Source of the DNA: Costertonia aggregata
GTDB lineage: Bacteria; Bacteroidota; Bacteroidia; Flavobacteriales; Flavobacteriaceae
Direction: 5' to 3'
NCBI RefSeq assembly: GCF_013402795.1
Contig: NZ_CP058595.1
Location: 1,895,501 to 1,959,500, forward strand
Length of the DNA: 64,000 nt
Shown: positions 46,385-56,795 of the stretch, one piece after another
Position numbering within the stretch: position 1 is the first letter of the stretch
Layout of the letters: the number at the start of each line of letters is the position of its first letter
Notes under the pieces: model-generated
Seen by the model: the letters and a program-made list of their open reading frames with translations, nothing else
Told to the model about the DNA's origin: nothing
Database searches by the model: none
Translations under genes and position numbers: made by a program

Positions 46385-47137
46385 ATGGAAATACTGATTA
46401 TTGAAGATGAACCAAGGGCGGCCAGTCAATTACAGCGTATGTTGACGGCATGTGATTTCAAGTACGATGTATTGAACACAATCGATTCTGTAGAAGAAGC
46501 TGTGGAATGGTTTAAAAACAACAAAGCCCCTGAACTTGTTTTTATGGATATTCAATTGGCAGATGGTCTAAGCTTTGAAATTTTTCAGAAAACAGTGGTG
46601 GAATGCCCCATCATTTTTACGACCGCTTTTGATCAATACGCCATTCAAGCGTTCAAAGTAAACAGTGTTGACTATTTGCTGAAGCCCATACAAAAAGAAG
46701 ACCTTGCCAAATCATTGAAAAAATTCGGTAAATCCAAAAAGGCTCCCGCTATAGATTCGGCCACATTAAAACAGTTGTTGGGAAGTATACAATCCAAACC
46801 AAAAAGGGAAGGGATATTGGTCAAAGAAGGAAATGCTTTTCTACAGATTAAAACATTGGATATATTGTATTGCTATTCTGAAGATAGCATCACCTTTGGA
46901 GTAACCCTGGGTAAGCGCTTTATTATCAATGAAACCATTGACGAATTATTCGATTCTTTGGATGGGAATCAATTTTTCAAAATCAATCGGGGGCAAATTA
47001 TAGCAAAAGGCTCCATTCAAAAAATAGAACCCTATTTTAATCATCGGGTAAAACTTTCCATTACCAATCCAAGAGATCAAGAATTTATTGTAAGTAGACC
47101 AAAAACGAGTGATTTCAAGGGTTGGTTGAATACCTAA
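46385..47137 (+). CDS. LytTR-family response regulator
   Basis: A 250-residue response regulator. The receiver domain (residues 1-120) begins EILIIEDEPRAASQL, with phosphorylation Asp55 in LVFMDIQLADG, and ends SVDYLLKPIQ. The C-terminal LytTR DNA-binding domain (about 145-248) has ILVKEGNAFLQIKTLDILYCYSED and KINRGQIIAKGSIQKI. It should bind DNA as a dimer when phosphorylated by the neighbouring kinase; the likely targets are the protease-like genes that follow. Confidence 0.92.
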   Translation: MEILIIEDEPRAASQLQRMLTACDFKYDVLNTIDSVEEAVEWFKNNKAPELVFMDIQLADGLSFEIFQKTVVECPIIFTTAFDQYAIQAFKVNSVDYLLKPIQKEDLAKSLKKFGKSKKAPAIDSATLKQLLGSIQSKPKREGILVKEGNAFLQIKTLDILYCYSEDSITFGVTLGKRFIINETIDELFDSLDGNQFFKINRGQIIAKGSIQKIEPYFNHRVKLSITNPRDQEFIVSRPKTSDFKGWLNT

Positions 47138-47342
47138 ACCTATTCAGAGCTGGTATTTAAAACCCATAAAAAAACTCCCGGGATTGTAACGATCTACTGG
47201 GCACTTTTCATCTTGATTTCAACGCATGGCGCCCTAAACCAATTCAACCACTCAAAACGACAGTCCAACAAAAACCACTATCATCAACTTGCCTTAAGCC
47301 TGATATTGCACTTGTAATATATTAAACAATAACAAACGAGTC

Positions 47343-48707
47343 ATGAAAAAAGGTAAGTTGAAAAAATGGCACTATGGTCTATTTGCTCTTATGATTCCCC
47401 TTTTGGGAATTTTCATATGGCAACCGAGCAGGGAAGAAGTGGAGATAAACCATCACGACAAAACAAGAAATGAGCAATGGATGGCAGACTTAAATTTCTT
47501 CGAGAATGTATACCTGTCCGATTCCAAAACCTTTTCAAAAGATACCGCTGAGTCTTGCAAGGTGCTTTTAGATAGTTTAAGGAAAAATATTGACCGTCTT
47601 TCCGATAATCAAATGACTTTGGAACTATCCAAAGCCGTTGCTATGGCCAATAACGGCCACACGACAATACATCTGAGCGGTATGGATAAAATCCCATTAC
47701 GGTTCTATTGGTTTAAAGATGGACTATACATCATCAAAACGGATAAAGCTTCGTCAAAATATCTAGGTTCAAAAGTATTGAAAATCAATTCAATGGACAT
47801 TAATAACGTATTTCAAAAAATGAAGCCCCATCTATCCGGTATTGATAGGTTTAAAAAATTCACAGCTTCCAATTATTTGTCAAGTCCGCAAATTTTAAAC
47901 GGGCTGGGAATATCTAAAGCAGATACCCTTGAGCTAAGTCTTCTGAGAGACTCGGACACATTAAAGGTAAACTTTGGCATCAAAAAGATGCCGGATACCA
48001 AATACGAATATGAAACTTGGGCAGATCTATATCCCAACAATAAGCAGGATACTTCTTGGAACCATCTCTTAAATGCGGACGACCAATTACCCTTATATTT
48101 AAAAGACATGGAAAAAGGAGTCTCCCATACTTTTATGGACTCGGAAAAAATAGCATATTTCGGTATTAATGCGCTATGGTATAAGTGTAATGATTTTGAA
48201 GGTCAAATAGACGCTTTTCTTGACACCTTAAAAACGAAAAGTGATTATAACGTTATTATAGATTTGAGGTATTATACCGGTGGCAACTTTATGAAGCCTA
48301 CCAAACTAGCTACACATACTCCTGAAATAATTGATGAAGGCAAGAAAATTTACCTTGTTACGAGTAACAAAACCTTCTCAGCAGGTTTAGTGACCGCGGC
48401 ACGGGTCAAGTATTTCGCAGAAGATAAAGTGGTAATCGTTGGAGAAGAAGTCGGGGATAATTTAAAATTTTGGGCCGAAGGCGACTACTACACGCTTCCT
48501 TATTCCCAGATTAAAATTCAAGATTCCAAATATGAACATGATTGGGCGGAAGACACCTTTACTTTAGGAAAAACCTTTTGGGTCAACGCTTTTTATGGTG
48601 TACCGGCCAAGAATCTAGATGTCGACAAAAACATTTCAATGAGTTTTCAAGACTATGCGACACATAGAGATCCTATTGTAGAATGGGTTTTGAAACATAA
48701 ACAATAA
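47343..48707 (+). CDS. S41-family peptidase-like protein
   Basis: A 454-residue protein with an N-terminal membrane helix (WHYGLFALMIPLLGIFIW, residues 9-26) and a S41 (C-terminal processing peptidase-like) domain. The candidate nucleophile is Ser345 in TSNKTFSAGLVTAARVKYF, preceded by DYNVIIDLRYYTGGNF, the typical strand of S41 proteins. A helical region around residues 45-150 precedes it. It probably acts in the periplasm. Catalytic Lys/Glu placement could not be confirmed. Codon style resembles that of the other island genes. Confidence 0.75.
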   Translation: MKKGKLKKWHYGLFALMIPLLGIFIWQPSREEVEINHHDKTRNEQWMADLNFFENVYLSDSKTFSKDTAESCKVLLDSLRKNIDRLSDNQMTLELSKAVAMANNGHTTIHLSGMDKIPLRFYWFKDGLYIIKTDKASSKYLGSKVLKINSMDINNVFQKMKPHLSGIDRFKKFTASNYLSSPQILNGLGISKADTLELSLLRDSDTLKVNFGIKKMPDTKYEYETWADLYPNNKQDTSWNHLLNADDQLPLYLKDMEKGVSHTFMDSEKIAYFGINALWYKCNDFEGQIDAFLDTLKTKSDYNVIIDLRYYTGGNFMKPTKLATHTPEIIDEGKKIYLVTSNKTFSAGLVTAARVKYFAEDKVVIVGEEVGDNLKFWAEGDYYTLPYSQIKIQDSKYEHDWAEDTFTLGKTFWVNAFYGVPAKNLDVDKNISMSFQDYATHRDPIVEWVLKHKQ

Positions 48708-48854
48708 AGCCAACCGCTAATTCTAAATTCTAGTTTCATCACTGGTTCAAATAAATATAGAAATATTTGATTTGAATTTATATGTGTATTTATACATAAG
48801 GCAAATACCTAGTTAGGTAAAAAAAATTAAACCAAAACTCTTAATACATACAAA

Positions 48855-50048
48855 ATGAGAAAAACAATATTGTTCATATCCGCCATTCATCTTTTCATTG
48901 GTTGTGCTACGTACAAGTACAAAAAACAAGGTTTTGTAAACAATGACGATTATTTCACAGAAATCCCCTTTACGTATAAGAACGGATTTATTTTACTACC
49001 GGTTACCATAGAAGGCGAGACATTCAATTTTTTATTGGATACAGGAGCAGAACTAAATCTTATCGACCCAACAATCGCTGGCAAACTCAATCTTAAAATA
49101 TTAAAAAAAGGAACGATTTCTAATGGGAAAGACTCTCAAAATAAAATAGAAAGAGTAGAAATAGACAAAATTTATATAGGAGGTATTGAATTTGAAGAAA
49201 CAGTAGCCATGATTTGGGATATTTCAAAATTCAGTAAATATATGAGCTGTGAAAAAATAGACGGTTTTATAGGAAATAATCTAATGAGAAAATCGAACTG
49301 GCAAATTGATTATCAGAAGAAAATTATAAGGATAGCTGACTCTAGCAACAAATTTGAAGTTTCAGAAAATCATAAAAAAATTAAAATAAATTCCGGAACT
49401 GTTGGCAATGTATATCTAAATCTCAAAATAGGTGAAAAATATAAAGACTTCACTTTTGATACAGGATTTAATGGTTTCGCCCAAACTGGGGATACTACCC
49501 TTTTAAAGAACACCCCTTCAATTAAGAAAATCGGCATAACAGGGGCCAATTTTACAGGTAGTAAAAAGGGGATTACCTACTTAAAGATGATGGAGACTTT
49601 CACTTTAAATGGCCATAGGTTCAAATCGCCTACTTATTTTTTAATAAAGCCTGAAAATTCATCGGTTTTGGGCAATGAATTCTTTGAAAACTACACGTTA
49701 ACCATAGATTGGACCAATGATTATCTTATTCTGGATGCGTCCAAAGAATATGATTTGAAAAAACTTGACATGTATGAAGTTGGCTTTTTTCCAGATTTCG
49801 AAAAAGGTATGATTACCATTGCCAATATTTATGAAAAAAGTGATTTTAAAGATACGATAAAACCAAAATCAAAAGTTTTGAGAATCAACAATATCGATTT
49901 GGTTGAACTCGCCCAAAAAGATAAGTTGTGCGACTTTTGGTCTAGTGGATGGGAGGGCATACGTGAAAAAGATGTTTTACATATTGTTTTGGAACAGGGC
50001 GGTAAACAGCAAACGTTCAAAATACAAAAGATCACACACGATTGGTAA
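48855..50048 (+). CDS. Lipoprotein with two retropepsin-like aspartyl protease domains
   Basis: A 397-residue lipoprotein (FIGC, acyl-Cys17). Two retropepsin-like domains are visible: the first with FLLDTGAELNLID (Asp62), the second with FTFDTGFNGFAQTGD (Asp202), each followed by strands that fit a half-pepsin fold. A C-terminal region from about residue 310 looks PDZ-like (KSKVLRINNIDLVELAQ). The two Asp residues may form one active site within the chain, like a bilobed protease. Probably a periplasmic protein of unknown substrate. Confidence 0.75.
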   Translation: MRKTILFISAIHLFIGCATYKYKKQGFVNNDDYFTEIPFTYKNGFILLPVTIEGETFNFLLDTGAELNLIDPTIAGKLNLKILKKGTISNGKDSQNKIERVEIDKIYIGGIEFEETVAMIWDISKFSKYMSCEKIDGFIGNNLMRKSNWQIDYQKKIIRIADSSNKFEVSENHKKIKINSGTVGNVYLNLKIGEKYKDFTFDTGFNGFAQTGDTTLLKNTPSIKKIGITGANFTGSKKGITYLKMMETFTLNGHRFKSPTYFLIKPENSSVLGNEFFENYTLTIDWTNDYLILDASKEYDLKKLDMYEVGFFPDFEKGMITIANIYEKSDFKDTIKPKSKVLRINNIDLVELAQKDKLCDFWSSGWEGIREKDVLHIVLEQGGKQQTFKIQKITHDW

Positions 50049-50611
50049 TGGCATCATAACCATGCCAAAATAAAAATCGGCCTGTGTACGAACCATAATC
50101 TTTAGGAAAAATGAGAGCTTGTTGTACGGCAAATTTATAAATTATGGTAAACAGCTATAATCAAGGCTTCCCATTTCGTACAAACATTACGGATTCTGCT
50201 CTAAATAAAGGTAAAATGCTATAATTCCTACTTATGACAGCCAAATCAGCAATACTCATATCTTGTACGATCGGTAGCGTTTTCAATAGGTTTTTACAAA
50301 AAACCTTTACTTCATAGTAAAGTGAAAATCAAAAATTAAGCTTTGCCTATAAACCAAGAACTTTCAAAAATCATGGGCGATTAGAAAAAATGGATAGATG
50401 TTGCGGAAAATCATGAAGATGAAAACAACAAAAACAATCAAGGGTTAACTTACAAAAACGTTCTACGCTGTGTAAATTCCACGTAAACACCTTGCCTTAA
50501 GGCTATGGGTTTTAAATCTTTATTGGTTCATTTTTAATCTTTTAAGAAAAGAATAACGCTTTCTTCTTTTCTTTGCCTCGCCTAAAATTTAATTTCACAA
50601 AAAATAATGTA
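50049..50611. other. Gene-free spacer at the right side of the accessory region
   Basis: No ORF of note. Two adjacent short inverted repeats lie at 50288-50306 (AGGTTTTT/AAAACCT) and 50305-50322 (CTTTACT/AGTAAAG). No copy of the tRNA-Ala repeat is present, so the right border of any second island is not marked by it. Confidence 0.5.
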
Positions 50612-51325
50612 ATGATCGATTTAAAAGGAAAAGTGGCATACATCACGGGAGGTTCTAAAGGTATTGGTTTTGGCGTGGCACAAAAACTGACCGGGGCGGG
50701 AATGAAAGTTGCCATAAGTGGCAGAACTCTAAAAACAGTGAAAAAAGCAGCAGAATATCTGGGAGACGAAAATAATGTATTGGCCTTGGAATCTGATGTG
50801 ACCAAGCTTGAAGATGAAAAGAAAGCTATCCAAAGAATAGTTGAAACTTGGGGTCAGTTAGACGTTGTGCTTGCCAATGCAGGCGTGGGAAATTTTGCCC
50901 CTGTTGACGAACTATCCGATGAAAAATGGCATCAAATGGTTGATACTAACCTAAACGGAGTGTTTCACACGTTAAAGGCATCGGTTGAGCCCTTAAAAAA
51001 ATCCAAAGGATATTACATGACCTTGGCCAGCTTGGCAGGCACCAATTTCTTTGCCTCGGGAGCAGGGTACAACGCTACAAAATTTGGCGTGGTGGGTTTT
51101 ACCCAGGCAGCGATGCTCGATTTAAGAAAGTATGATATAAAAGTATCCACCATAATGCCAGGGTCTGTAGCCACCCATTTTAATGGCAATGAACCGGATG
51201 ATACTGATGCGTGGAAGATACAGCCCGAAGACATTGGCGATTTGGTATTGGATTTGCTCAAGATGCACCCAAGAACGCTGCCCAGTAAAATAGAGGTAAG
51301 ACCTACAAGACCGGATAAAAAATAG
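50612..51325 (+). CDS. SDR-family NAD(P) oxidoreductase
   Basis: A 237-residue short-chain dehydrogenase: cofactor loop YITGGSKGIGFGVAQKL at the N-terminus, NAGVGNF, catalytic Ser in LASLAG and Tyr153/Lys157 in YNATK. Substrate unknown. ATG 50612 is the family-like start; the frame is open from 50573. It stands alone; its stop touches the stop of the convergent addB gene. Confidence 0.92.
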   Translation: MIDLKGKVAYITGGSKGIGFGVAQKLTGAGMKVAISGRTLKTVKKAAEYLGDENNVLALESDVTKLEDEKKAIQRIVETWGQLDVVLANAGVGNFAPVDELSDEKWHQMVDTNLNGVFHTLKASVEPLKKSKGYYMTLASLAGTNFFASGAGYNATKFGVVGFTQAAMLDLRKYDIKVSTIMPGSVATHFNGNEPDDTDAWKIQPEDIGDLVLDLLKMHPRTLPSKIEVRPTRPDKK

Positions 51326-54067
51326 TTATACTTCTTTTTCGGTAAGGGGTATATCGGGATTGAAAATTTCTGTAATCAGTGCGTATAAATGCTGCTTGAA
51401 CTCGTCCAAAGTAGTTGGGGTTATGGTATAATCAACACTCTTGCTCCGTCCTTCTGTTTTTTTGCCAAATTTAAGAAGTCCCGAATTTAGATTTTTGAAA
51501 GATATAATGCCGGCAATCAAATGCTCAGCGGTATTGTCGTTTGTGTACATCAACGAATAGCAAAGCAATTGAAAAGCCTTGCTGTATTCATAATCCTCGA
51601 TTAAATCACCCCATTGGGTTATGGACACGTTTTTTTGTTCCACTTTCCCACTTTTATAGTCTATGATTCTTGGCTTACCGTCAATTTCATCAATACGGTC
51701 CAGTTTTCCCTTTAAGCGAACGGGATAGCTCAAATTCGGGATATTCAAAACTATATTCAGGTTTTCTTCTAAACCTAGAATTTTAATTTCATGTTTCTTG
51801 ATTTCTTCGATTTCAAGGTCGATAAAATTCTTGATGTATTTGACAATTACATGAAATGCAATATAGTTTTTACCCCTGCCTATATCACCCTCTAAAAAGC
51901 TTTTGGTAAAATGTTTTTGCACCTGTTTCTCAATATCGGATTTCATTTGAACCAATCCTTCTTGGGTAAGGTATTCGCCAATGAAAGGAGTGTACAAATC
52001 TTCCAAGGTATCGTGAATTATAGTCCCAAAGGTGTTGTGGGCCAAGTTCTCCTCAACTTCTTCAGCATCGGATATCTTCAAGATGTTTTTTTTGTAAAAA
52101 TCAATAGGGTTCCTAATATAGTTACTTAAAGAAGTAGGGGAGAAACCGTTTTCTCCCAAAGTTTTGATATTTTGTAACAACAAACGGTCCTTTTCAACAA
52201 CTTCCAAAATTTTGGTATTGGCATTCGCCAAGGGAGATGCTACGGTTTGTGTTATATCCGACAATCTGTCCTCATCGGTCTGTAGCTGTGCTATGAGTCT
52301 ACTTTTTTCCCCGCCTTCAAGAACGTCAGGCTCAGTGTTGTACAGTAAGTAAATATTTTTTGCCCGTTGCAATAGTCTATAAAAGTGGTAGGTGTATACC
52401 GCATCTTTTTCTTTATAGGTAGGTAGTCCAAAAGTTTTCTTTATATCAAACGGAATAAATGAATTATTGGATTTTCCCGAGGGCAGTATACCCTCATTTA
52501 CCGAGGTGATTATAACCGTTTCAAAATCAAGATTCCTGCTTTCCAACATTCCCATAACCTGAAGGCCTTCTAACGGTTCTCCCTGAAAATCTAAAGTTTC
52601 AGAAGAGATAAGCTCTTTGTAAAGACTCTCCAAAGCGTTTACATCATTTACAAAAGCATGCTTGGCCATAAGTACCTTTAGTTCATTGAAAAGCCTGTAA
52701 AAGCGGTATAGGTATTCCAGATTCAGTAAATCCCGACTTTTTTTAAATTTAGCTTTTAAAACTAGAATAATTTGTAGAAACTTGTCCAAAAGAATCTTGG
52801 AATCATTTGTGGCCTTAAAGAACAATAATTTAACAGTATCGTTTTGTTGAACGGATTCTATTTTTTTCACATCGATAAAACTCCAATTCTTCTTTCTTAT
52901 AGCGTCACTGATATTGGACGCTAGGTTATTTCCAGACCCAGACAACAAAAGCTGAATACTGGGGTGGGACAAAATATCGATTACGTCTTTATAGTACCAT
53001 CCTTCTTTGGTTTTTGAAGAAAACAATTTGAGCAATTGTGAGAACATACTCGCCAAAGGGGTTTTGCCCAAAGGATACCCCATCGTAATATTGACCGTTT
53101 GTACTGTCTTGGGGACAGAGTTGATAATAGGGTTCATTAAGTTCTCGTCTCCCAGTACTACTGCGGTGTTACTTATTGTGCCTTGGGTTTTCAGGGCCAT
53201 GTTCTTCAAAAGACCTCCAACATATTTTGCCTGGGATATATTTTTTGGAATTCCGACGATATTGATGTTTTTTCTGCCATAGTAGTTTTTACTTAAGCCC
53301 TTGATTGAATTGTTTTTGTAGTATGGCCAATTTTTTTGGTGTTTTCTTATAAAATGACCTGCATCGTGTACAGCATCTTCCAAAAAACTTTTATCAATGT
53401 CCCAATATATATCCGCATCAGTAGAGGATAGTATTTCTTGAATGATTTTTTCCTCTGCGGTATTGAGGGCATTAAAGCCTAAAAATAGATGTTTTTTCTT
53501 GGACGAATTTATATAGGTTTGAAGGTTTTCACATGCCGTTCGGTACACCAAACCTTGATGCCCTAGACCATTATTTAGTAAATCTTGATTAAAAGCAGTG
53601 TAAAGTGCTTCCAGATTATTCCAGAATCGTATATAATTTTCTATCAGCGGGGTTTTCTCCTTTTGGAGATACCAATGGTTAACTTCTTGAATACTGGATA
53701 AGTATGAAAATATCTTTTTAGTATCTATCAGATATCTATCAATTTCATTAAAATCCTGTAATAACGTCTGCCCCCATTTTGAGAAACCATAAAAGTTATC
53801 TTTTTCTTCGGAGGTAATTTTCAGATACGATTCATACAACTGGAACAACTGTTGAATATTCGTGGCATAGGTAAGGCCCGATAGTCGTTCCACAAAACTT
53901 TCTATGCTGTAAATTTCAGGTGAAAAGGTGGTTTTTTTTGATTTTTTGGCTATGGTATTCCTTAGAAAAGTGCCGGCACGTTTACTGGGAAGAACAAAAA
54001 TAATATCTTCTAGAGAATCATATTCCTTTAAAAGACCACCGGTTACTTCTTCTAGAAAACTTTGCAT
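51326..54067 (-). CDS. AddB-like PD-(D/E)XK nuclease
   Basis: A 913-residue protein with AddB architecture: a helicase-like but apparently inactive N-terminal part (FVLPSKRAGTFLRN in the Walker A position, no GKT) and a C-terminal PD-(D/E)XK nuclease with GKLDRIDEIDGKPRIIDYKSGK (about residues 787-808). With AddA it should resect double-strand breaks. Four clustered cysteines of iron-sulphur AddB are not evident. It is separated from the addA-like gene by ompA and kbl. Confidence 0.85.
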   Translation of the reverse strand: MQSFLEEVTGGLLKEYDSLEDIIFVLPSKRAGTFLRNTIAKKSKKTTFSPEIYSIESFVERLSGLTYATNIQQLFQLYESYLKITSEEKDNFYGFSKWGQTLLQDFNEIDRYLIDTKKIFSYLSSIQEVNHWYLQKEKTPLIENYIRFWNNLEALYTAFNQDLLNNGLGHQGLVYRTACENLQTYINSSKKKHLFLGFNALNTAEEKIIQEILSSTDADIYWDIDKSFLEDAVHDAGHFIRKHQKNWPYYKNNSIKGLSKNYYGRKNINIVGIPKNISQAKYVGGLLKNMALKTQGTISNTAVVLGDENLMNPIINSVPKTVQTVNITMGYPLGKTPLASMFSQLLKLFSSKTKEGWYYKDVIDILSHPSIQLLLSGSGNNLASNISDAIRKKNWSFIDVKKIESVQQNDTVKLLFFKATNDSKILLDKFLQIILVLKAKFKKSRDLLNLEYLYRFYRLFNELKVLMAKHAFVNDVNALESLYKELISSETLDFQGEPLEGLQVMGMLESRNLDFETVIITSVNEGILPSGKSNNSFIPFDIKKTFGLPTYKEKDAVYTYHFYRLLQRAKNIYLLYNTEPDVLEGGEKSRLIAQLQTDEDRLSDITQTVASPLANANTKILEVVEKDRLLLQNIKTLGENGFSPTSLSNYIRNPIDFYKKNILKISDAEEVEENLAHNTFGTIIHDTLEDLYTPFIGEYLTQEGLVQMKSDIEKQVQKHFTKSFLEGDIGRGKNYIAFHVIVKYIKNFIDLEIEEIKKHEIKILGLEENLNIVLNIPNLSYPVRLKGKLDRIDEIDGKPRIIDYKSGKVEQKNVSITQWGDLIEDYEYSKAFQLLCYSLMYTNDNTAEHLIAGIISFKNLNSGLLKFGKKTEGRSKSVDYTITPTTLDEFKQHLYALITEIFNPDIPLTEKEV

Positions 54068-54078
54068 GGCTAAAAATA

Positions 54079-54109
54079 AAAAAAGCTCCGCATTTGCGGA
54101 GCTTTTCTC
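54079..54109 (-). terminator. Intrinsic terminator after ompA
   Basis: On the minus strand GCTCCGC and GCGGAGC arms with a short loop are followed by seven T residues, between the ompA stop and the addB start. Confidence 0.8.
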
Positions 54110-54134
54110 GTATGAAATAAAATTTTAAAATCTC

Positions 54135-55475
54135 TTATTTTACCAAGTTGATTTCAACCCTTCTATTTTGCTTTCTACCAGCTCTTGTATTGTTGGTAGC
54201 GATAGGCTTATCCTCACCGTAACCGATAGCGGACAATCTAAATTCTTCAATACCTTTTTCTACTAAGAACTCTTTAACCGAAAGTGCTCTGGACTCAGAT
54301 AAATTCTGGTTTAATTTAGCACTACCTACGCTGTCAGTATGGCCTTCTACGGTAAACTTGGCAGTTGGGTATTCTTTCAAGATAGTGATGATATCTACCA
54401 TTACAGAAGTAGACTCAGCTTTGATTGATGATTTACCAGTATCGAATAAGATAGTTCTAGCATAATCGTTCAATTGCTTTTGTACTTCTTCAGTAACTTC
54501 TGGACAACCGTTGTTAGCAACAGTACCAGCTACATCTGGACATTGATCGTCTTTATCCAATACACTGTCACCATCTTTATCTGGCCATGGGCATCCGTTG
54601 TTTTCAGATGGACCAGCCTCATTAGGACACTCATCGTCTTTATCGGCAACACCGTCACCGTCAGCATCAGGACATCCTGCTAAAGCAGCAAGACCGGCTT
54701 CGTTTGGACAAGCATCATCCTTATCGGCAACACCGTCACCATCAGCATCAGGACAACCATTCATTTCTTTAGAACCAGCAGCATTAGGACAAGCATCCTT
54801 GCTATCTTCGATTCCATCGCCATCAGCATCAGGACAACCGTTGAACGCTTCTAGACCAGCTACTTCTGGACAAGCATCATCTTTATCATAAATTCCATCA
54901 CCGTCAGTATCCGTACCACCAAATTTGATGGCAAGACCAGCTAAGTGTTGAAAGTGCTTAACACCATAATCTTCGAAAGCATGCTTGTAAGAGGATTGTA
55001 GTGTAAGACCTAAGTTTTCTGTGAACCAAACATTAACACCAACACCACCGTTAACGGTACCGGCACCAATCTCATCAACCCAAGTATAACCACCACCGAT
55101 TTCGACGAATGGGTCAATAACTGTATTTTTAAGAATGTTATATTTGATCGTACCATCAATTGCATAGTGAGATAAATCATCTACGCTTACATCGCCAAGC
55201 TTGCTGATTCTGTTCAAAGAACCTCTTGCTCCAACAGAAAAGCCGTCTCCAATATACTTGGACACGCCAACATAAGAAATTGAAGGAAGTATATTCCAGT
55301 GGTCGGTTGCATTAAAGAACTCGTTTCCAAAAGAACTTACGTCGCCAGTCGGATAAACGTCTATGGCATTTACTCCAAAACTAACCTGCCAAGGATTATT
55401 CTCGTCTTGCGCGTTTACGTTGTTGATACCTACGACAAGTAGGGCAACAACCAATAATTTGCTAAGATGTTTCAT
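54135..55475 (-). CDS. OmpA family protein with TSP3 calcium-binding repeats
   Basis: A 446-residue outer membrane protein: signal peptide ending VNAQ, N-terminal beta-barrel-like domain (about 23-190), five thrombospondin-3-type Asp-rich repeats (about 193-325, DADGDG-DxxDxCP pattern, calcium-binding) and a C-terminal OmpA peptidoglycan-binding domain with [20 protein letters not shown] and [12 protein letters not shown]. It anchors the outer membrane to the wall and is probably abundant. ATG 55475 is used; the TTG two codons upstream is unlikely. Confidence 0.93.
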   Translation of the reverse strand: MKHLSKLLVVALLVVGINNVNAQDENNPWQVSFGVNAIDVYPTGDVSSFGNEFFNATDHWNILPSISYVGVSKYIGDGFSVGARGSLNRISKLGDVSVDDLSHYAIDGTIKYNILKNTVIDPFVEIGGGYTWVDEIGAGTVNGGVGVNVWFTENLGLTLQSSYKHAFEDYGVKHFQHLAGLAIKFGGTDTDGDGIYDKDDACPEVAGLEAFNGCPDADGDGIEDSKDACPNAAGSKEMNGCPDADGDGVADKDDACPNEAGLAALAGCPDADGDGVADKDDECPNEAGPSENNGCPWPDKDGDSVLDKDDQCPDVAGTVANNGCPEVTEEVQKQLNDYARTILFDTGKSSIKAESTSVMVDIITILKEYPTAKFTVEGHTDSVGSAKLNQNLSESRALSVKEFLVEKGIEEFRLSAIGYGEDKPIATNNTRAGRKQNRRVEINLVK

Positions 55476-55588
55476 GTTCAAATTTTTAAGTTTAAGTGTT
55501 TATTAGCTGCAAATGTAAGTTGTTAAGAATTATTAACAAAACCATTTTTATACTTTTTTTAATGCATTTCACATAATAAATAGCGCAT

Positions 55589-56782
55589 TTAAACGATTTT
55601 TAGCTCTTTGCCTACTTCGATAAACGCTTTAATGGCCAAATCTAAATGCTCGATTTCATGGGCTGCGGACAACTGTACACGTATTCTTGCCTTCCCTTTG
55701 GGTACAACAGGATAAAAGAAACCGATGACATATATGCCTTTTTCCAACAACATTTTGGCCATCTGTTGCGATAATTTGGCATCATAAAGCATTACGGGTA
55801 CTATGGCTGAATCCCCGTCAACAATATCAAAACCAGCTTCTTTCATGCCTTTTTTGAAATACTTGGTATTAAAGTCCAATTTATCCCTTAATGTGGTATC
55901 CGTATCCAACATTTCAAAAACCTTTATCGAAGCCCCGACAATGGTTGGGGCCAAGGAGTTGGAAAATAAGTAAGGCCTGGAGCGTTGTCTAAGGATTTCA
56001 ATAATTTCTTTTTTACCCGTGGTGTAGCCTCCCATGGCGCCGCCTAAAGCCTTGCCTAGGGTTCCGGTTATAATATCTATCCTGTCCAAAACCCCTTTTT
56101 CTTCGAGTGTGCCTCTACCGGTTTCCCCGATGAACCCGGCGGCATGACATTCATCTATCATCACCAAGGCATCATATTTATCCGCTAAATCACAAATTTT
56201 GTCCAAAGGTGCCAATAAGCCATCCATAGAGAACACCCCATCGGTCACTATTATCTTGAATCTTGCATTATCGTCATTGGCCTGTTTCAACTGTTTTTCC
56301 AGATCTGCCATATCGTTATTGGCATATCTATACCTTTTTGCCTTGCAAAGGCGTACTCCATCAATAATCGATGCATGGTTCAATGCGTCGGAGATAATGG
56401 CGTCATCGGCGGTCAACAAGGGTTCAAAAACCCCGCCATTGGCATCAAAGGCGGCAGCGTATAATATAGTATCTTCAGTATGGTAGTAATTCGCGATTTT
56501 TGCTTCGAGCTCTTTATGTATATCCTGCGTTCCACAAATAAACCTAACTGAGGACATCCCAAACCCATGGGAATCCAAAGTGTCTTTTGCTGCTTTTACT
56601 ACGTCGGGATGAGAGGAAAGCCCTAAATAGTTGTTGGCGCAGAAATTAATAACTTCTTCGCCCGTAGCTATTTTAATAACTGCTCCTTGTGGGGATGTGA
56701 TTATGCGCTCCTCCTTAAAAAGGCCCGCTTCCTTGATATCATTAAGTTCTTTTTTTAAATGGTGCTGTATTTTTCCGTACAT
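55589..56782 (-). CDS. kbl: Glycine C-acetyltransferase (2-amino-3-ketobutyrate CoA ligase)
   Basis: A 397-residue PLP enzyme converting 2-amino-3-oxobutyrate plus CoA to glycine and acetyl-CoA, in threonine breakdown. The cofactor Lys lies near residue 240 in [13 protein letters not shown]; the N-terminal [13 protein letters not shown] and [16 protein letters not shown] motifs fit Kbl. No tdh gene is close by. It is followed after about 107 bp by the ompA gene on the same strand. Confidence 0.94.
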   Translation of the reverse strand: MYGKIQHHLKKELNDIKEAGLFKEERIITSPQGAVIKIATGEEVINFCANNYLGLSSHPDVVKAAKDTLDSHGFGMSSVRFICGTQDIHKELEAKIANYYHTEDTILYAAAFDANGGVFEPLLTADDAIISDALNHASIIDGVRLCKAKRYRYANNDMADLEKQLKQANDDNARFKIIVTDGVFSMDGLLAPLDKICDLADKYDALVMIDECHAAGFIGETGRGTLEEKGVLDRIDIITGTLGKALGGAMGGYTTGKKEIIEILRQRSRPYLFSNSLAPTIVGASIKVFEMLDTDTTLRDKLDFNTKYFKKGMKEAGFDIVDGDSAIVPVMLYDAKLSQQMAKMLLEKGIYVIGFFYPVVPKGKARIRVQLSAAHEIEHLDLAIKAFIEVGKELKIV

Positions 56783-56795
56783 AGGTAAATTTGAT

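Noticed and set aside
47151-50515. Inverted TTTAAAACCCATA words (47154 and 50503) and a shared CTTGCCTTAAG word flanking the two protease-like genes
   Set aside because: The matches are only 11-13 bp in A/T-rich DNA and are not at coordinated ends, so chance is a good explanation.
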